From positions 380,283 through 444,282 of the forward strand of contig MNCI01026937.1 in NCBI GenBank assembly GCA_015680685.1: DNA of 64,000 nucleotides, written 5' to 3'. Both the position numbers and the translations under genes were made by a program. Below the pieces are notes generated by a model. That model saw only the letters and a program-made list of their open reading frames with translations. It did not search any database and was not told where the DNA came from. Source of the stretch: Gnetum montanum (lineage: Eukaryota > Streptophyta > Gnetopsida > Gnetales > Gnetaceae). Of the stretch, positions 1 to 11,732 are shown piece by piece. How positions within the stretch are numbered: position 1 is the first letter of the stretch; each line of letters begins with the position of its first letter.

Positions 1-394
1 TTTGTGCTCATTTTGTATCAAGTTATTGGGGGTCTCTCCCATTGTAACGTGACATACAAATCATACATTCTTTCAAAAAGCGGAACATAGATCTTTGAAA
101 ATCACGCGTTTCTCTCCTGATTAGCGTCTCTTCGGCATGTTTGACGTTATCATCATAGCGATCCATCCACGTCGTTTTCCTCCCGTTTCACGATCCCTCG
201 AATCAAATCGTAGCACGCAAAGATCTGTAATCTTCATCGTTTTACTGACCCGTAAGTCCCTGTCTGATCGACAAGACCGTTCAGGGCGCCGCGGATTCGC
301 TTTTTCCAGCATAGCCCTCACACGGATCCGTGGTTAAAACTGTATACACGGAATCTTGGTCGGTATTTCCAGCTGCCGACGTTTTCTGTCGCTA
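1..394. other. Unassigned CpG-rich segment
   Basis: No protein domain or repeat boundary is recognised here. The stretch from about 100 to 350 keeps many CpG dinucleotides, for example around 160-215 and 285-335. The sequence to its right is AT-rich and CpG-poor. Both strands have open frames of about 66 codons, but neither resembles a known family, so I treat them as chance. Homology to the LTR family seen elsewhere in the window starts only at about 395. The segment may be the edge of a younger insertion or of a host exon outside the window. Confidence 0.3.
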
Positions 395-958
395 CAAACA
401 CTTAACTAATCTTAACATAAGCATCTATTCCCACTTGCTGTAGACATCCTGAACATGTTTAACACTACTAGGTTACCATATGTTAAGCATTACTAGGATT
501 ACCAAGCACTAAGCATATGCTCGAAGTGGTCATACTTATGTGCTTACTTAATTGCTATTTAATTTGACTTATTCTAGCTTAATTAATTACTTAATTACTT
601 AAAACATTAAGGGAAATTACTTAAAATATTAAATGCATAAAGGAAATAATTCATCTATTTTAAAGTATTGTAAGGTTTATTAGAAAACTTGTCTTTATTG
701 CTACACACATTGCAGTGCTCAAGTACAATAATTCTTGAATAAAGATCTATATTTGACTCCTATTGTAAGAACTTAGAAAATATTCGAACTTCTAAACGTA
801 AAAATTGCTAGAGGTTCACTACAACTTATGAGGAATGCCATAAATGTGATAGAATATGCACATTTATAGTTGAAACAGGGTGCCCCATCAATGGGTACAC
901 ATCAACAAGATCATGTTGATGACATATTGTTGACGTGGCCAACCATGACACCTCATCA
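395..958 (-). repeat. Fragment of Athila-like LTR, minus strand
   Basis: Read on the minus strand, this matches the LTRs of elements 1-4. It has the TGATGAGG start (complement of CCTCATCA ending at 958), the stretch with 'agtaggagtc' and 'gaataaagatc', the AATAAAGAC poly(A)-signal region near 700, and the 'cttggtaatcctagtaatg' block near 490. The far (U5) end is missing because homology stops near 395. No paired target duplication can be tested. The copy is strongly diverged, so it is an old truncated LTR. Confidence 0.7.
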
Positions 959-2559
959 TTCTATATATTTTATGATTAAATAATGAAATTCAATTTACCT
1001 TTGAAAATTTTTATTTTTGTTAGTTAGCATGCCTTTACAAGTATTTAGTTGTGCAAATTTTATTCTTAACACACATTCAATTATGAATATTTAGTTATTT
1101 ATATTTTATTCTTTATTATGCATATGTGATTATATAATACTATATTGATGAAGTATTTTGGATCCTAATCCTACTAAGATCATACTCCTTTTTACGTTTT
1201 GTCATTCTACTAGAACTCCAAGTTTATTTTTAATTATAATTAAATATTTCATCAATTATCTTTGTTTAAGAAGCACTTTAGGATGATGTCTTACCTAAAA
1301 TCTAACCTTATCGATATGTCCAAGAAGTTAAAAAAGAGTGGTTTTGACCCTTGGTTCATTAGAATTGGAGTTACAATTATTAAAAATTTCATAAAAATTT
1401 CAACATTTGAATTATAGGGCTATTATAAATGATGCTTAGGTATGAGTTATAGTTTATACTTGGGTATTTGGAGAGAGAAAATTGAAGGTAGACTTATGAA
1501 AATGATTAGGGATAAAAATAAGTATAAAATATTAAAATTTAAGTTAATTTTTTAAAAAAGATGTGCAGTAGGGCAAAGATAATTTCATAAATTAAGAAAG
1601 AAAACATACGAAATGAACATTATATAAGAAAAACTATTTTCCATTGTGTTTTTTGATTCTTAAACCATTTTGTTACTTTATTCTTCATTTTGAAATAAAT
1701 TTCAGCCTAGTTTCTTCCAATATGAGCTAGTTTCTTCAATTTCTAAACACATATTAGAGCCACATGTCATGCTACCTGTGATTCTAGATTTTGGCCTTTA
1801 GTATATTTTGTTTTGATTTGTAGAAATTTTCATTCACATAAGAGTAGAATGAAGTGTAAATAGATTCCATATATTTTTGGTGGGAAAGAAAGCCAACAGG
1901 AAGACTTTGAAAGACTTTGAAAGGAAGTTTATTTTAGTTTTCTTTTCATGTAGTTGCCTTACGTTATTATGGATTTTATATGCTTTCTCTCTACTTCCTA
2001 GTTCTTCATCATTGTGTCATGATTTTAATTATTATGTTGAGACTCTACCAAATTTTTATTATATTGAGCTTAGTTTTATATAGAAATTTGTATTTTAATT
2101 TTGTTCAAATTATTTTCTACATTCTAGTGAATTTTTGGATTATGTGAAAACTTTCCCTAACTTGGTTCTTTAATATTTTTTTGATTATTTTGGATTAGCC
2201 TTGATGTAAATGAGATTTTACAAGTTTTTGTTGAATCTTGGTCATTTTGGAAATCTTTTAGATTTGGAATGTAATAAAATAATATATATGTAACCATTAT
2301 TACTCAATTGGTCATGGAAGCCACAAATTTTTTAGATTCCCCCATCTACACATAGTAATGGAGTGTTCCTTAGTGAGATTTACTTCACATGAAGAAGGAT
2401 TTCAAAGGATTTCCTACCTTGAATTTTTATTCATAAGTTCATCTGAGGTTGGAGAACTAGATGAGACCATGGCACTAAGTGGTTAAGTTTAATGGTGTAT
2501 AGTGAAGCATAGCTAAGATCTACCCTTTCAATAATACATGTGCCTTGGTTATTGAGAAT

Positions 2560-2625
2560 GTTAGCCTAGTGGTATAGGTCTTGCCCAGGTAATCCAATGT
2601 CATAGGTAGCATTGAGTTATAAACT
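2560..2625 (+). repeat. Possible tRNA-derived SINE remnant
   Basis: The text 'tagcctagtggtataggtc' resembles a Pol III A box (TRGYNNARNGG). About 30 bases on, 'cataggtagcattga' weakly resembles a B box (GGTTCGANTCC). The spacing is right for a tRNA-related SINE head, but the B box is poor and no tail or target duplication is evident. It could be a chance similarity. Confidence 0.25.
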
Positions 2626-2640
2626 TTTATAAATAATTTG

Positions 2641-2935
2641 ATGTTAGTAGTATAGTGAGGTTATATCAAGACTTTTCAGTATATTCTATTTAATAATGTG
2701 GGTAAGAAAAAGATAGCCTTCAAAGATGCCTAGAAAAAATATATAATCTCTACATTTTTGTAATATCTTTAAACATTAACTAATTAATAAGATAATCCAA
2801 TATTTGTAGTGAGATTATCCCAAGATTTGTTAGTATATTGCTTTGCCAATGAGAGTAACTAAGACATAGTCTTCAGAGATTTCTAAATAAAATATAAAAT
2901 ATTTATATTTTTTGAATATTTAATTAGAAATATGT
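2641..2935. repeat. Diverged direct duplication of about 150 bp
   Basis: Two adjacent stretches read in parallel. The first has 'tagtgaggttatatcaagac', 'cagtatattct', 'gatagccttcaaagatgcc' and 'tacatttttg'. The second has 'tagtgagattatcccaagat', 'tagtatattgc', 'catagtcttcagagatttc' and 'tatattttttg'. Order and spacing are the same, with an offset of about 155 bases. This fits an old tandem duplication. No coding content is seen. Confidence 0.5.
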
Positions 2936-4028
2936 GTCTAGCTTATATCCTAATACTTTTTGGCCAAAAATTTTATGCTTCATGAATAGGAAAATAAAAT
3001 AATCTTTCTTATATAAGGGGTTATGATGTAGATAGCCTAGAGTACCCAAGGAAAGTATTAGAAGAAGGACATGGGATGAAAAGTGGATTAATTCTATACT
3101 AGATAGATCCTTCGAACTTAAAAATAAGTTTTATATATTTTTATTTTTGTAAAATAGAAACCTTATACACTTTTTGAATAATTGAGTGATGTACTTATTT
3201 TTATGAATAAATAATAAAGTATGATAGATATGAAATTGTTAACTATGTTAATTGAATTGTAACATTACAAGAATCATTTTTATTTTGGTGTGCACTATAT
3301 GTTTGATAAAAATAATATATTAATATTTCATTAATTAATATATTTATTTTTATTATTTAATTTGGTAAACTTCAAACATCAATATCTTTATTTCTAGATG
3401 TCTGATTGAGGTGAAACAAATATCATTGAAATTGATATTTTGTGTACTTTTTAAAGATAAATCTAGTGAGATTTTTTCACATTTATATTTTTGTGGATCT
3501 ACTAAATTTCATTTTTCTTTAAATAAATTTTAGTTAATTACTTGTATAAGTAATAAGAAATTTTTTTGCACTATATTGCTCTATTGTATGTATGCTTCTT
3601 ATGAGTAATTTTTATATATTTTATGACTACTCTTTCACTTAGTAAATTAGGGTTAAATCTATATCCTTGGGGTTCCATAGTATTTCTATTAGTTATTTAT
3701 AAGATTTGATAGATAATTAATAGGTGTGTTATATGGGTGATGTCAAGAGTATTGGTTTTTTCTTGGATGTCATAATATTAAATTATTATAGGCATTACTT
3801 CATTTGTTTGATATTTTCTAAATTTAATTTAGTACAAAATAAGGGGAATAAGATCAGTTGATATTACATCAAAAAATGCCAAATTTCTAGACAACAAAAA
3901 ATTATGTGCTTAAGAAACTTTTGATTTTTTTTCAAAATAAAAACCAAAATAATTATAATGAGTACTCAAGACATGAAGTAAATGAGCAAGAATAGAGTTG
4001 ACTAATGTATAGTTTTAGGAGGTTAAAT

Positions 4029-4370
4029 CCTCCTATCTTCTAAGGGACTAAAGATCCCACTATTGCTATGGAATGGTTGAAGGAACTATAGAATGCCTTC
4101 AAAGCTTACATTGCATTACTCTATTGAAGACCTCTTTAGCTTTACAATAGTTAGCAGGTGCAACTAAGTGATGGTGGAAGGTAGAATAAGAAATTAGACA
4201 ATGGGAAGATGAAGAAATATAATTAAAGAAATTCACTAAGTTTTTAATGACCAATATCTCTCTATGGCCTATCAGTAAAAGAAAGAAGATGAGTTTAATA
4301 GACTAATTCAAGGATCCATGTCTATTCATGGCTAGTATAATAGGTTTACCAAGCTAAGTGAATATGTTCC
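4029..4370 (+). pseudogene. Gag relic of a Ty3/gypsy chromovirus
   Basis: The translation starts with a PPIF-GT-DPTIAMEWLKEL pattern, the usual N-terminal signature of plant chromovirus Gag (PPxFxGxxDPxxAxxWLxxL). It ends with the characteristic KKEDEFNRLIQGSMSI segment, then YNRFTKLSEYVP, the end of the retrotransposon gag core. Several in-frame stops (for example after PPIF and after LKEL) break it, and an indel may separate the two halves. It would have encoded the capsid part of Gag, which packages element RNA. No zinc knuckle, protease or RT was recognised downstream, so this is an isolated, much older fragment than elements 1-4. Confidence 0.65.
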
Positions 4371-7300
4371 AATAACTATGATGATATAAAACTATAAGGA
4401 ATCCTCTATTTTTCTCTCTCTACAAATGATCCTTTCTTGGCACATGCTATCAAGTTAAATCCCAACATAACTTGTTTGCAAGGTGTTATCACTTTAAGTA
4501 GTTTAACTTGAATAAATAACCATCATGAATTATATTCAATCCTAACTTGGAACTCTTAGTCTCAATTCCTAAGTCCTAGTAGCTTCAACAACATTTCATG
4601 TCAATCCTATGATGCTTAATTTCCTACTAAACTATAAAAATCCATCTTTAGATACCTCTTTCTAGTTGGTATGTTCCTAATTTTAACCCTTGATTTGATA
4701 CTTGACTAGTTAATACTTTGTAATTAGTACCTATATGTTTGGTGTAGTATGCTTATGATGTGTGATATTATGGGTTTATAATTGTGGTTGAGCTATGTAT
4801 CTTATAAATTAATTTATAAGTATATTTAATACTTTCATTTATACTCTATTTTAAGCACATGTGCACTAACCTCTTTGTTTTAGTTTTGAGAAAATAAGTA
4901 TTAGGCACTAGATGGATCATTGGCACATGAGATTCTACATTGGGCATGTGGAAGGTTAAGTGTTTTTTGTTCCATATACTTTTGTGCTTTCTTAGTTAAT
5001 TATTTATGCAATTGATGCTTTATTTTATTTTTTAGAAAGCTAGCATGGGATAGTACCCTAGTTGGATATATTTTATTTAGGACCTTGAACCTTTGGTTAG
5101 AGTTTGGAGATAACATAGCTATCAAGTAGTACCTAAGGTACTTTAGTAGGCTAATGTTATATTAGATCCATGTTAGAAATATTATTTTATTTTCATTTTA
5201 TAATTTTCAATTAATTGGATTTTTGTTTTAGTTTTAGTTTTTCCAATTAGAATTACCCTTTGATCAAACATTCACATATCCTTGTGGGTATAAATACTTG
5301 AAAACCCTTCCATTAGAAATGATCTATTTCCTTTACTAATATCTAGAAGATAGAGCCATAGAGAAAGATCTTTCGAAATAGGAGAAAAGATAGAGCTATG
5401 CTTTCACAACCTTTAGACCTATGTAACTATTTCCCTTTCTAGGTTTTATTTAAGATTCTATTTGGGTTTATCAATTAACTATTGTTGTTGCTTAGGGTTG
5501 AAGCCCTTTTATAGGATCTTAGCTATATAAAGGTTTCTTTTTGTAGCACTTTTAGCCAGGTAGAAAAATTTATTACCATGCTCATCATTTGGGTTTTGAA
5601 TCTAATGGTTAATGCACATTTGATTAAGGATCTAGAAGTAATGTATTTGGCTATGTAATTTATGAAAATTTGTTTAGATATGAGTTTCTATTATTTTGCT
5701 ATATTTTATCCTGAAAATTATTATTTTTGACCTACATTTCCAATTATTTTTTCTATTGATTTTTTTGGGTTAATTGACCATAAGATTAGGATTTTTAAAC
5801 CTGATTCCCCTAATGATGATTGACATGTAGAAGGAAAAGGCTTTTATCTAGATAGTGTAAATATTAAGGTACATTCTTATGGTCATACACATCATGACTA
5901 TTATCATGACCTACATTAGGAGTCATGATTCAAGTTGTAAGGTTCCATATGCTTCATATGAAAATGTCCACTCAGGGAAGATAATGAAAAGAGTTACTTC
6001 AACTCTTAGGAATTTGGACATTGAGTTTTCAAGACAAAAGAATAGCATTGAAATGTCATTTTAAATGAAAAAAAAAGAGAAATATTTATAAACTAAATTC
6101 ATTACGATTTGATCTGATAATTAGAACTTCTAGTTATTAGCATTAGCGGTTTTAGATACCAATTTTGGTTGGTAATAATTCATGGAAAATAGAATAAATA
6201 GATAGGTAAATCTTATTGGTAAAAAATAAAATGTAAAGTAGGCCATTATTGGTAAACTATGTTTAGGCAAGTAGACCAATAATTGACAAACAACATATAA
6301 GACTTAGGGCTTGTCAAACATTAGAATTGGACATGCATTTGGTTATGTTTTCCCATGACCTAAGGTTTGGATTTGAATTTATGTTATTTTTTGGTTGCTA
6401 ATATTTTGTGTTATCAAAGCCATCATGGGTTTATCTTACAATGAGTCATTGGATAGTTTTCATGAAACTAGAATGAATGGATTTGGCCAGTTGATTTTAA
6501 AAGAACTCTAAGATCTCATTGCATCTTTTTCTATTTACAATAGTGAAGTCCATGCTATGTTGACCTTTAAACAACACAGTATGAAGGGGGAATAGAGTAA
6601 AATATTTTTGGCTTCTCTCGCTGGGTAATTAATAAAAATTAATGTAATGTTTGTTACTTACCTTGTTACCAGTAATAAGAAACAATTAAAAAGTCTAGTT
6701 TGCATATTTTGGTTTTGGCTTTAAAACTGAGTAACATTTTGTTATATATAATGAGTAATCATCTAGGGACCATCATTTTGAGTGATGGTAAGGTGTCCAT
6801 TTCTTAAGTTAATGACCTATAGTTACTCAAAGAGGTTAGGCTTTCCCTCATCTACCAATCCTTATAGAACCCCACTTAGGAGGATGAGCACTATGGATTT
6901 AGGTGATGATTCTTTTTATAATGATTACTCACCCTAACTTTGACATATTGAAATTGAAAGTGGATGCTAGTTTTCATAGGTTTGAATTTGCATCGTGGCG
7001 GAATTCAATTTGCATATTTTGATCATGTGATGTTATTTATTGATGCTTTGCTTATGATTTAATTTTTATGTTATTTAATTATTTTGGATACTAACATTTT
7101 AGATAAAACAAACCATGTGCATGACATTTTAGTTACTTAATGTCTAGTTCCAAAACCCTTAAGGAAGTACTTGTGGTTTATTTTTCCATGGACTAACTTT
7201 CCATTTCATTTTTATGATACAAATGTTTGTGGGGATGAGATAGATGAAGAAACTAATGCTTAGATTATATTTTTATACATTTTTTATATTAGTTATTATT

Positions 7301-7695
7301 AACAATTAGATGTATTTCTAAGTTGTAATGTTTAGCTAGTATTTTGTACTATGTAATGATCTTTGGTTGGCAGTAGTATGTAGACTTTTCACTTAACTCT
7401 CTTAGATGAAATCCTAACATTATTTTATAGTTATTTATGTTGGAAGCATTACTTTTTGAATGTTTATAATATTTTATGATTTTTTCTTCAATGATAGTGG
7501 CCTAATGCATTTATGTAATCTGGATATATTTATCATGCTCTATTTTGTTGCTAGTAAGTTTTGGCTATTTAGATTTTTGGCTTGGGTAATAGGATATTTT
7601 ACTATCATTACTTAGTGAATAAGTTAATTTTTATAGTTAAAGAACTATTAGCAATACAATATTTTATATTTAACTTATGTGTTTGCATCCCTTTG
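4371..7695. other. AT-rich old repeat sequence, no gene seen
   Basis: There is no readable protein domain. A TATAAATA at about 5291, preceded by T-rich sequence and 'tgttagaaatatta' at about 5174, has the look of a decayed LTR promoter. No matching second LTR, primer site or target duplication was found, so it is not annotated as an element. The right end (about 7200-7695), together with 17224-17347, is probably the LTR of the old chromovirus into which element 1 inserted. Confidence 0.4.
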
Positions 7696-7700
7696 TATCT

Positions 7701-8448
7701 TGATGAGCCACGATATTGCGTATCGCCAGTTCTATAATAAGAGGCAGACTTCTCTTGTTTTCCCATGTAGATCTAGACCCTTAGCCAAACTCTAGCATTT
7801 TTCCCATTCTAGACTTAGAATAATTTCCATGTGCCCGTAGTAGGAGTCTCAAAGTGAACGGATCTTTATTCGAGCAATTTGTACCTGACCACACATTGTG
7901 TACGGCAATAAAGACAAACTTTCTGATAAACCTTGTAGCATATGGACTAAGCTAAATAGGATTTAATGACTGTTAAATGTTTAAATGCTTTCTTAGATAA
8001 TTAATCTCTCTCAACCATTAACTCTCCTAGTTAAGTGCATTCAGTACAATCGCTTCGAGCACGTGCGCTATGCTTGGTAACCGAGTGACGAATAGCATTT
8101 GGTAATCCTAGTAGCATTGCATTGGTTCAGGGTGTGAATGACAAGTGGGAATAGATATTGATGCTAGGACGATTAGAGCTTAGTTAGTGAAAGTTAGTTA
8201 CTTAGTCTCTTCACCCTTTTCCCTCTTAGCATAGGCGATAAAAAGATAAAAGACATAAAAATCACATGCCTCAAGCTTACTTAACCATACAACTGTGAAA
8301 AATACAAGTAAGCTTGGGAAGACAACGATTGATTAACCTTAAGTGTTTCATAAGGTGCGTAAGCACTTAGTCCTTGGAGTTCGACTGAATCATGTGTGTA
8401 ACGCTTGTATTTGTATGGTTGAGTGTAGGGGTACCTCACCACTTATCA
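7701..8448 (+). repeat. 5' LTR of element 1
   Basis: It runs from TGATGAG to ACTTATCA, with a mutated CTCATCA end. The GATATC tract at the start is contracted to a single site, and the TATA box is damaged (TATAATAAGAGG at about 7733). An AATAAAGAC poly(A)-like signal lies near 7907. The U5 end has the conserved text 'ggttgagtgtaggggtacct'. Confidence 0.92.
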
Positions 8449-8449
8449 T

Positions 8450-8467
8450 TGGCGTCGTTGCTGAGGA
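8450..8467 (+). promoter_or_regulatory. Primer binding site, tRNA-Asp
   Basis: TGGCGTCGTTGCTGAGGA starts one base after the LTR. It is close to TGGCGCCGTTGCCGGGGA, the complement of the 3' end of plant tRNA-Asp. tRNA-Asp is the usual primer of Athila elements. Confidence 0.85.
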
Positions 8468-8593
8468 CATAGTAGTTTGTGCACTAAGTAGAACATAGGA
8501 AATCATCCACATCATTGGGAAGCTTAAAAAAACCCTTAGGGTTAATCAGAAGAAAGATTAAACAACGATCATTAGCACACCAACAAGAAAACA

Positions 8594-11045
8594 ATGTCTT
8601 CTTTTTCTTCTCACAAAAGCACTTCACCGCCTAGGGACCACACAAGAGATAGTCGGTGGCACAACATACATAACCCAAATCTACCAGTTCCTCAATAGTT
8701 TCGGGTAGTGTATACTCATCAGGATGAGTATATACCTGACTTTACTTTTATCCTCCATCAAGATGAGCAACTGCGTTGGAGAGACTTGGAGGGTACATAG
8801 TGTTACCCCCAGACTGAGTAGTCCCCAACATGCTTCTTTGTGTTCTTGCATGAATAGGCATGTTACAATTATATGTAGAGTACATTGCGTGTGACTATGA
8901 CACAAGGGAGTACCATCCCACATAAGCACAATGTCAAAGGGACTTGTGATAGGAGAGCTACCATACATTGTTGAAGGGTAAAGGGCCCCACAATGTCCCA
9001 CACGTTCTAAATGAAATTGGAGATGGTGAACTAGTTATAACAGGTTCCCCATGAAATGATGTTCCCCTTCCTAAAAATGGTGAGGAGGTGGGGTATCAAA
9101 ACCTACACTCCACGATTCATAACCCTGATTCTGATCCCCATGAACACCAAGTGTTCAATGAGGGAACACAAACATATGACAAGGGCAGGCAGTCTGATCA
9201 TCATCACGATCAGGGCTGTAACCACTAAACAGAAGGTAAGAAACATCGTCATGGCGATGGTTCCCCTTATTCTTCACCTTCCTCGCCTCATTCACCCTCT
9301 CCTTCCACATCAGGACACAGTCACAAAGAACCCAACCGTGAGGATAAGGGTACACATAGTGAGAAATCTTGAAGAGAGAGTCGAGAGCGAGGATGAGGGC
9401 AGTTGAGAGAATCAAGGCATGGAAGAAGGGAAAGTAGGGAAAAATGTAGACATCACAGATGCCATGAGAGGAATGACAATGAAGAACCCCTACTTGCAAC
9501 CAGAAGTATGTTAGATATTATGGAGGCTGTTAGAATACCTAAAAGGCACCAAAAAGATAGTAAGATCAAGAGACTAGACATGAATAATATCCCACGGTTT
9601 GAGGGAGGATACAATGCTGATCCGTAGAACCACTTACAGGCATTCCATGATGCCTGTGCCTTGCAGAACATTAAAAATGAGTGGAAGAAGTTAAAGTTGT
9701 TCCCAAGGACACTGATGAAAGAAGCAGAAAGCTGGTACCAGTCCTTAGAACCATAATCTATTTGAAGGTGGAGTACGATGCTAAAACTGTTTAACGATAA
9801 ATATCAAACGTACTCCAGAGTGTCCAACTTGTGGAAATAGATCCAAGGATGGAAGCAGGGTAATCATGAACCCTTGGATGCTGCCATGGGTTGATACTAT
9901 GCACTGCTACATCATTGCCCAGGCCATGGTTACGCACAACGGGATCAACTACGTCATCTCATAGATGGGCTTAGGCACGAAACTAGGACAACACTTGGAA
10001 CATATGCACAAGGGAGATTATCTGAGCTTAGGTCCCATGAAGTTCATAGATCATTAGAGCAAGTAGCTAAAGAAGAAGGAGAGCTATGCAAGAGACAAAG
10101 CACGAAAGAGTATAACCACAATCCTTCCCTTTGAAAAAGGGGAGTAAGATTCTGTGAGGAGGAGGATGAGTCACCACTCGAAGAGTTGGTGAACAAAAAA
10201 AGCTTGCCACTTCAAAAGTTATGAACTGAAGTGTCGACTAAGGTAGATCAAATGTGGGAATCCTTAGACAGTAGATTTGAAACCATTCTTAAAATTGTAG
10301 AGGAGTCTAAGGAGCGAATTAGTGACTATGATAAGAAAAAGAAGAGAGACTTAGACCATGCACGTAACAAAGGTAAGGGTAAAATGACTATTACTGAAGA
10401 GGTTGTGGATTCCAATACAGAAAATAACAGTGGATGTGAGATATGTCAATATGATCATCCCAAAAGATGTTGCCCAATAATCTCACATCTACAAGAGTCT
10501 GGGGTGTATGCACTTAACCCAAGACTTAACAAATGGCAAGCACCCCGAAGGTTACCTTATCCCCAAGGTAACCCAAGGTAGTTCCACCAACCCTTAATGT
10601 ATTATCCAAGTGGAACTCTGCCACAACCTATTGAGCACCACCAGTAGTGGCAATACCCATAGTCATGGGGGATGCCACAGCCTAGGCAACAAGACCCCTA
10701 CTGGCAACTGGATCCATATGGCTATTACGTGTAGCAACTGGTTTCTCCAAGTGACTCTGTTGGTTATGTAACCCCACAACGTCACTACCAAGCTTGGGAG
10801 TATTATAGGACTCCTTCTCCTAAGGGAGACACACCACATGCATACCATCCTCTAAATCCATCTGTGACTCTTACATCGATAGCTCCACCACCAACCGCTT
10901 CAGCAATGCAAGGGTTATGCCCCACTCAACCGTAGCAACCCAATGTCACGAGGGCTATGAATCCTCAAACTGTAGTTGGTTCTAACAAACCTATGTAGAA
11001 AAGACTATTCTTCAGAACCAATAATCCAACCAAGCTCTCACCATC
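8594..11045 (+). pseudogene. gag: Element 1 gag (broken)
   Basis: Gag would form the particle that packages element RNA. It starts at an ATG at 8594 (MSSFSSHKSTSPPRD), about 125 bases after the primer site; element 2 has the same start position and a similar N-terminus. The capsid core is at 9560-10080 (RLDMNNIPRFEGGYN, KLKLFPRTL, ESWYQSLE, LFNDKYQTYSRVSNL, LLHHCPGHGY). A charged, helical stretch with KEEGEL follows. A zinc knuckle CEICQYDHPKRCC (CX2CX3HX4C) lies at about 10435, then a Pro/Gln/Tyr-rich tail. There are numerous stops (for example the stop after NADP at 9625) and several frameshifts. The core pattern matches Athila Gag rather than chromovirus Gag. Confidence 0.85.
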
Positions 11046-11115
11046 ACAAGTGGTTGAACATTTGAATGCTTCCTTATCAAGTAAGGCTCCGGGGCCTCCT
11101 TCAACCCCAAAATCG

Positions 11116-11580
11116 AGTTTAACACACATGGTCATGTTAACACATGCCATTAATGATAGGATTAAGGTGGTCCACCTTCCTAGGAAATTCTCTGATCTTG
11201 GAAGTCCTCTAATCTATCTCCAAGTCGCTGGGAATGAACCCTGTAAAGCTCTTCTGGACTCAGGTCTGTGTCAACCTAATATCTCAAGAGATGTATAAAT
11301 CTTGGAACCTACCTCCACTAAGGAAGAGCAACATTCAACTAGAGCTTGGGACTTGTGGAGGACATCATTACCACTATGTGTGTGTGGTCGTATCCAGCTG
11401 ATTTCCTAGTGATACAAATAACTAATGGTAAGGGGGACTTCCCAATAATCATGGAAAGAGCATGGCTAAGTACTATAGATGCATGCCTAGGAATCTGCGA
11501 TCTTTCCCTGGAAATATCCAAGAAAAACATTTTTGGAAAGATCAAGAAGAAGAGAGTTCCATGCATCGCATACAATGACA
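11116..11580 (+). pseudogene. Element 1 aspartic protease (broken, ends in gap)
   Basis: This domain would cleave the Gag-Pol polyprotein. Visible landmarks are LPRKFSDLGSPLIYLQVAGN, the active-site motif KALLDSG at about 11250, the segment GDFPIIMERAWLSTIDACLG (the second conserved hydrophobic block, usually IIMGRAWLST in its siblings) and LSLEISKKNIFGKI. A frameshift follows LLDSG, and the siblings' VNLIS sequence is garbled. The reading runs into an N gap at 11581-11732, which hides the link to RT. Confidence 0.8.
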
Positions 11581-11732
11581 NNNNNNNNNNNNNNNNNNNN
11601 NNNNNNNNNNNNNNNNNNNNNNNNNNNNNNNNNNNNNNNNNNNNNNNNNNNNNNNNNNNNNNNNNNNNNNNNNNNNNNNNNNNNNNNNNNNNNNNNNNNN
11701 NNNNNNNNNNNNNNNNNNNNNNNNNNNNNNNN
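11581..11732. other. Assembly gap (152 N)
   Basis: A run of N replaces the protease-RT linker of element 1. Open frames that cross it are artefacts. Confidence 0.99.

Larger units (their letters stand above)
959..4028. other. AT-rich intergenic sequence, no gene seen
   Basis: This stretch is dominated by A/T and has short chance frames only. No conserved domain, LTR boundary or RNA gene could be read. It contains a possible SINE remnant (2560-2625) and a diverged direct duplication (2641-2935), listed separately. Confidence 0.5.

Noticed and set aside
137-337. Opposing 66-codon frames at the left edge
   Set aside because: Both strands are open over the same bases, which is expected of CpG-rich DNA with few stops, and neither resembles a known protein.
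5169-5575. Possible LTR with TGTTAGAAATATTA start and TATAAATA at about 5291
   Set aside because: No second LTR, primer site, polypurine tract or target duplication could be found, so a promoter-like AT-rich stretch by chance is as likely.
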